Origin: Planctomycetota bacterium | GTDB taxonomy: Bacteria; Planctomycetota; Planctomycetia; Isosphaerales; Isosphaeraceae | Reading direction: 5' to 3' | NCBI GenBank assembly: GCA_021791715.1 | Contig: JAJYWB010000014.1 | Location: forward strand, 38,293-102,292 | DNA length: 64,000 nucleotides | In this document: in pieces, positions 63,997 to 64,000 of the stretch | Numbering within the stretch: the stretch's first letter is position 1 | How the letters are laid out: every line of letters begins with the position of its first letter | The notes under the pieces: model-generated | The model's input: the letters and a program-made list of their open reading frames with translations, nothing else | What the model was told of the DNA's origin: nothing | Databases searched by the model: none | Translations under genes and position numbers: made by a program

Positions 63997-64000
63997 TTCG

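Overview
The window looks like chromosomal DNA of a planctomycete. Evidence: a DUF1559 prepilin-type protein, a DUF1573 protein, a chain of ASPIC/UnbV (CRTAC1-type) proteins with an N-terminal membrane anchor and TPR-like part, a thioester-less alpha-2-macroglobulin of about 2,700 residues, many multi-domain secreted enzymes, and intergenic arrays of GGGAGG-TTCG-CCCTCC palindromes. DNA is moderately GC-rich and strikingly rich in CGATCG. The lineage is an inference from gene content only; I could not run a search.

Layout. 1-536: N-terminal part of a membrane protein leaving the window. 553-905: a tRNA-Ile(CAU) gene interrupted by a 281-nt group I intron. 1.4-11.0 kb: a DUF442 phosphatase-like gene, then on the minus strand an acyl carrier protein with an FkbH-like protein, a secreted amidohydrolase, a TPM-HbpS fusion, a three-domain secreted esterase and a secreted transglutaminase. 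11.7-20.6 kb: a six-gene chemosensory operon (cheW-cheR/TPR-cheW-mcp-cheA/REC-cheB), Wsp-like in content but without an adjacent GGDEF output. 21.0-25.9 kb: a small conserved-looking protein, a second TPM protein followed by a strong terminator, an M24 peptidase, accB and accC.

25.9-30.0 kb (minus): a lower-GC group made of a DUF1559 pseudopilin-like protein, an unknown membrane protein, an 87-residue secreted Cys-rich miniprotein and a DUF1573 membrane protein with an 11-bp poly-G tract, followed by a putative lipoprotein. 30.4 kb: a GAF-GGDEF protein with a ruined active-site motif. 31.6-32.8 kb: a large array of palindromic repeats. 32.9-41.1 kb: the giant alpha-2-macroglobulin-like protein. 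41.3-41.9 kb: a second palindrome array. 42.1-54.2 kb: four paralogous ASPIC/UnbV proteins, broken in the middle by a divergently placed double metallo-beta-lactamase-fold lipoprotein. 54.7-61.6 kb (minus): hemW, a NifU-like scaffold, an RRM glycine-rich RNA-binding protein, a ROK kinase, and an 1,102-residue protein whose N-terminus resembles the GAP1 (GTPase-associated) family. 61.7-62.9 kb: a PLP aminotransferase. 62.9-64 kb: no convincing gene; a third palindrome array lies at the right edge.

Most notable items: the intron-bearing tRNA, the Wsp-like operon lacking its output gene next to an otherwise orphan degenerate GGDEF protein 10 kb away, the REPIN-like palindrome arrays, the four-gene paralog family with apparently converted 3' halves, the pseudopilin/Cys-rich miniprotein group, and the GAP1-like protein.
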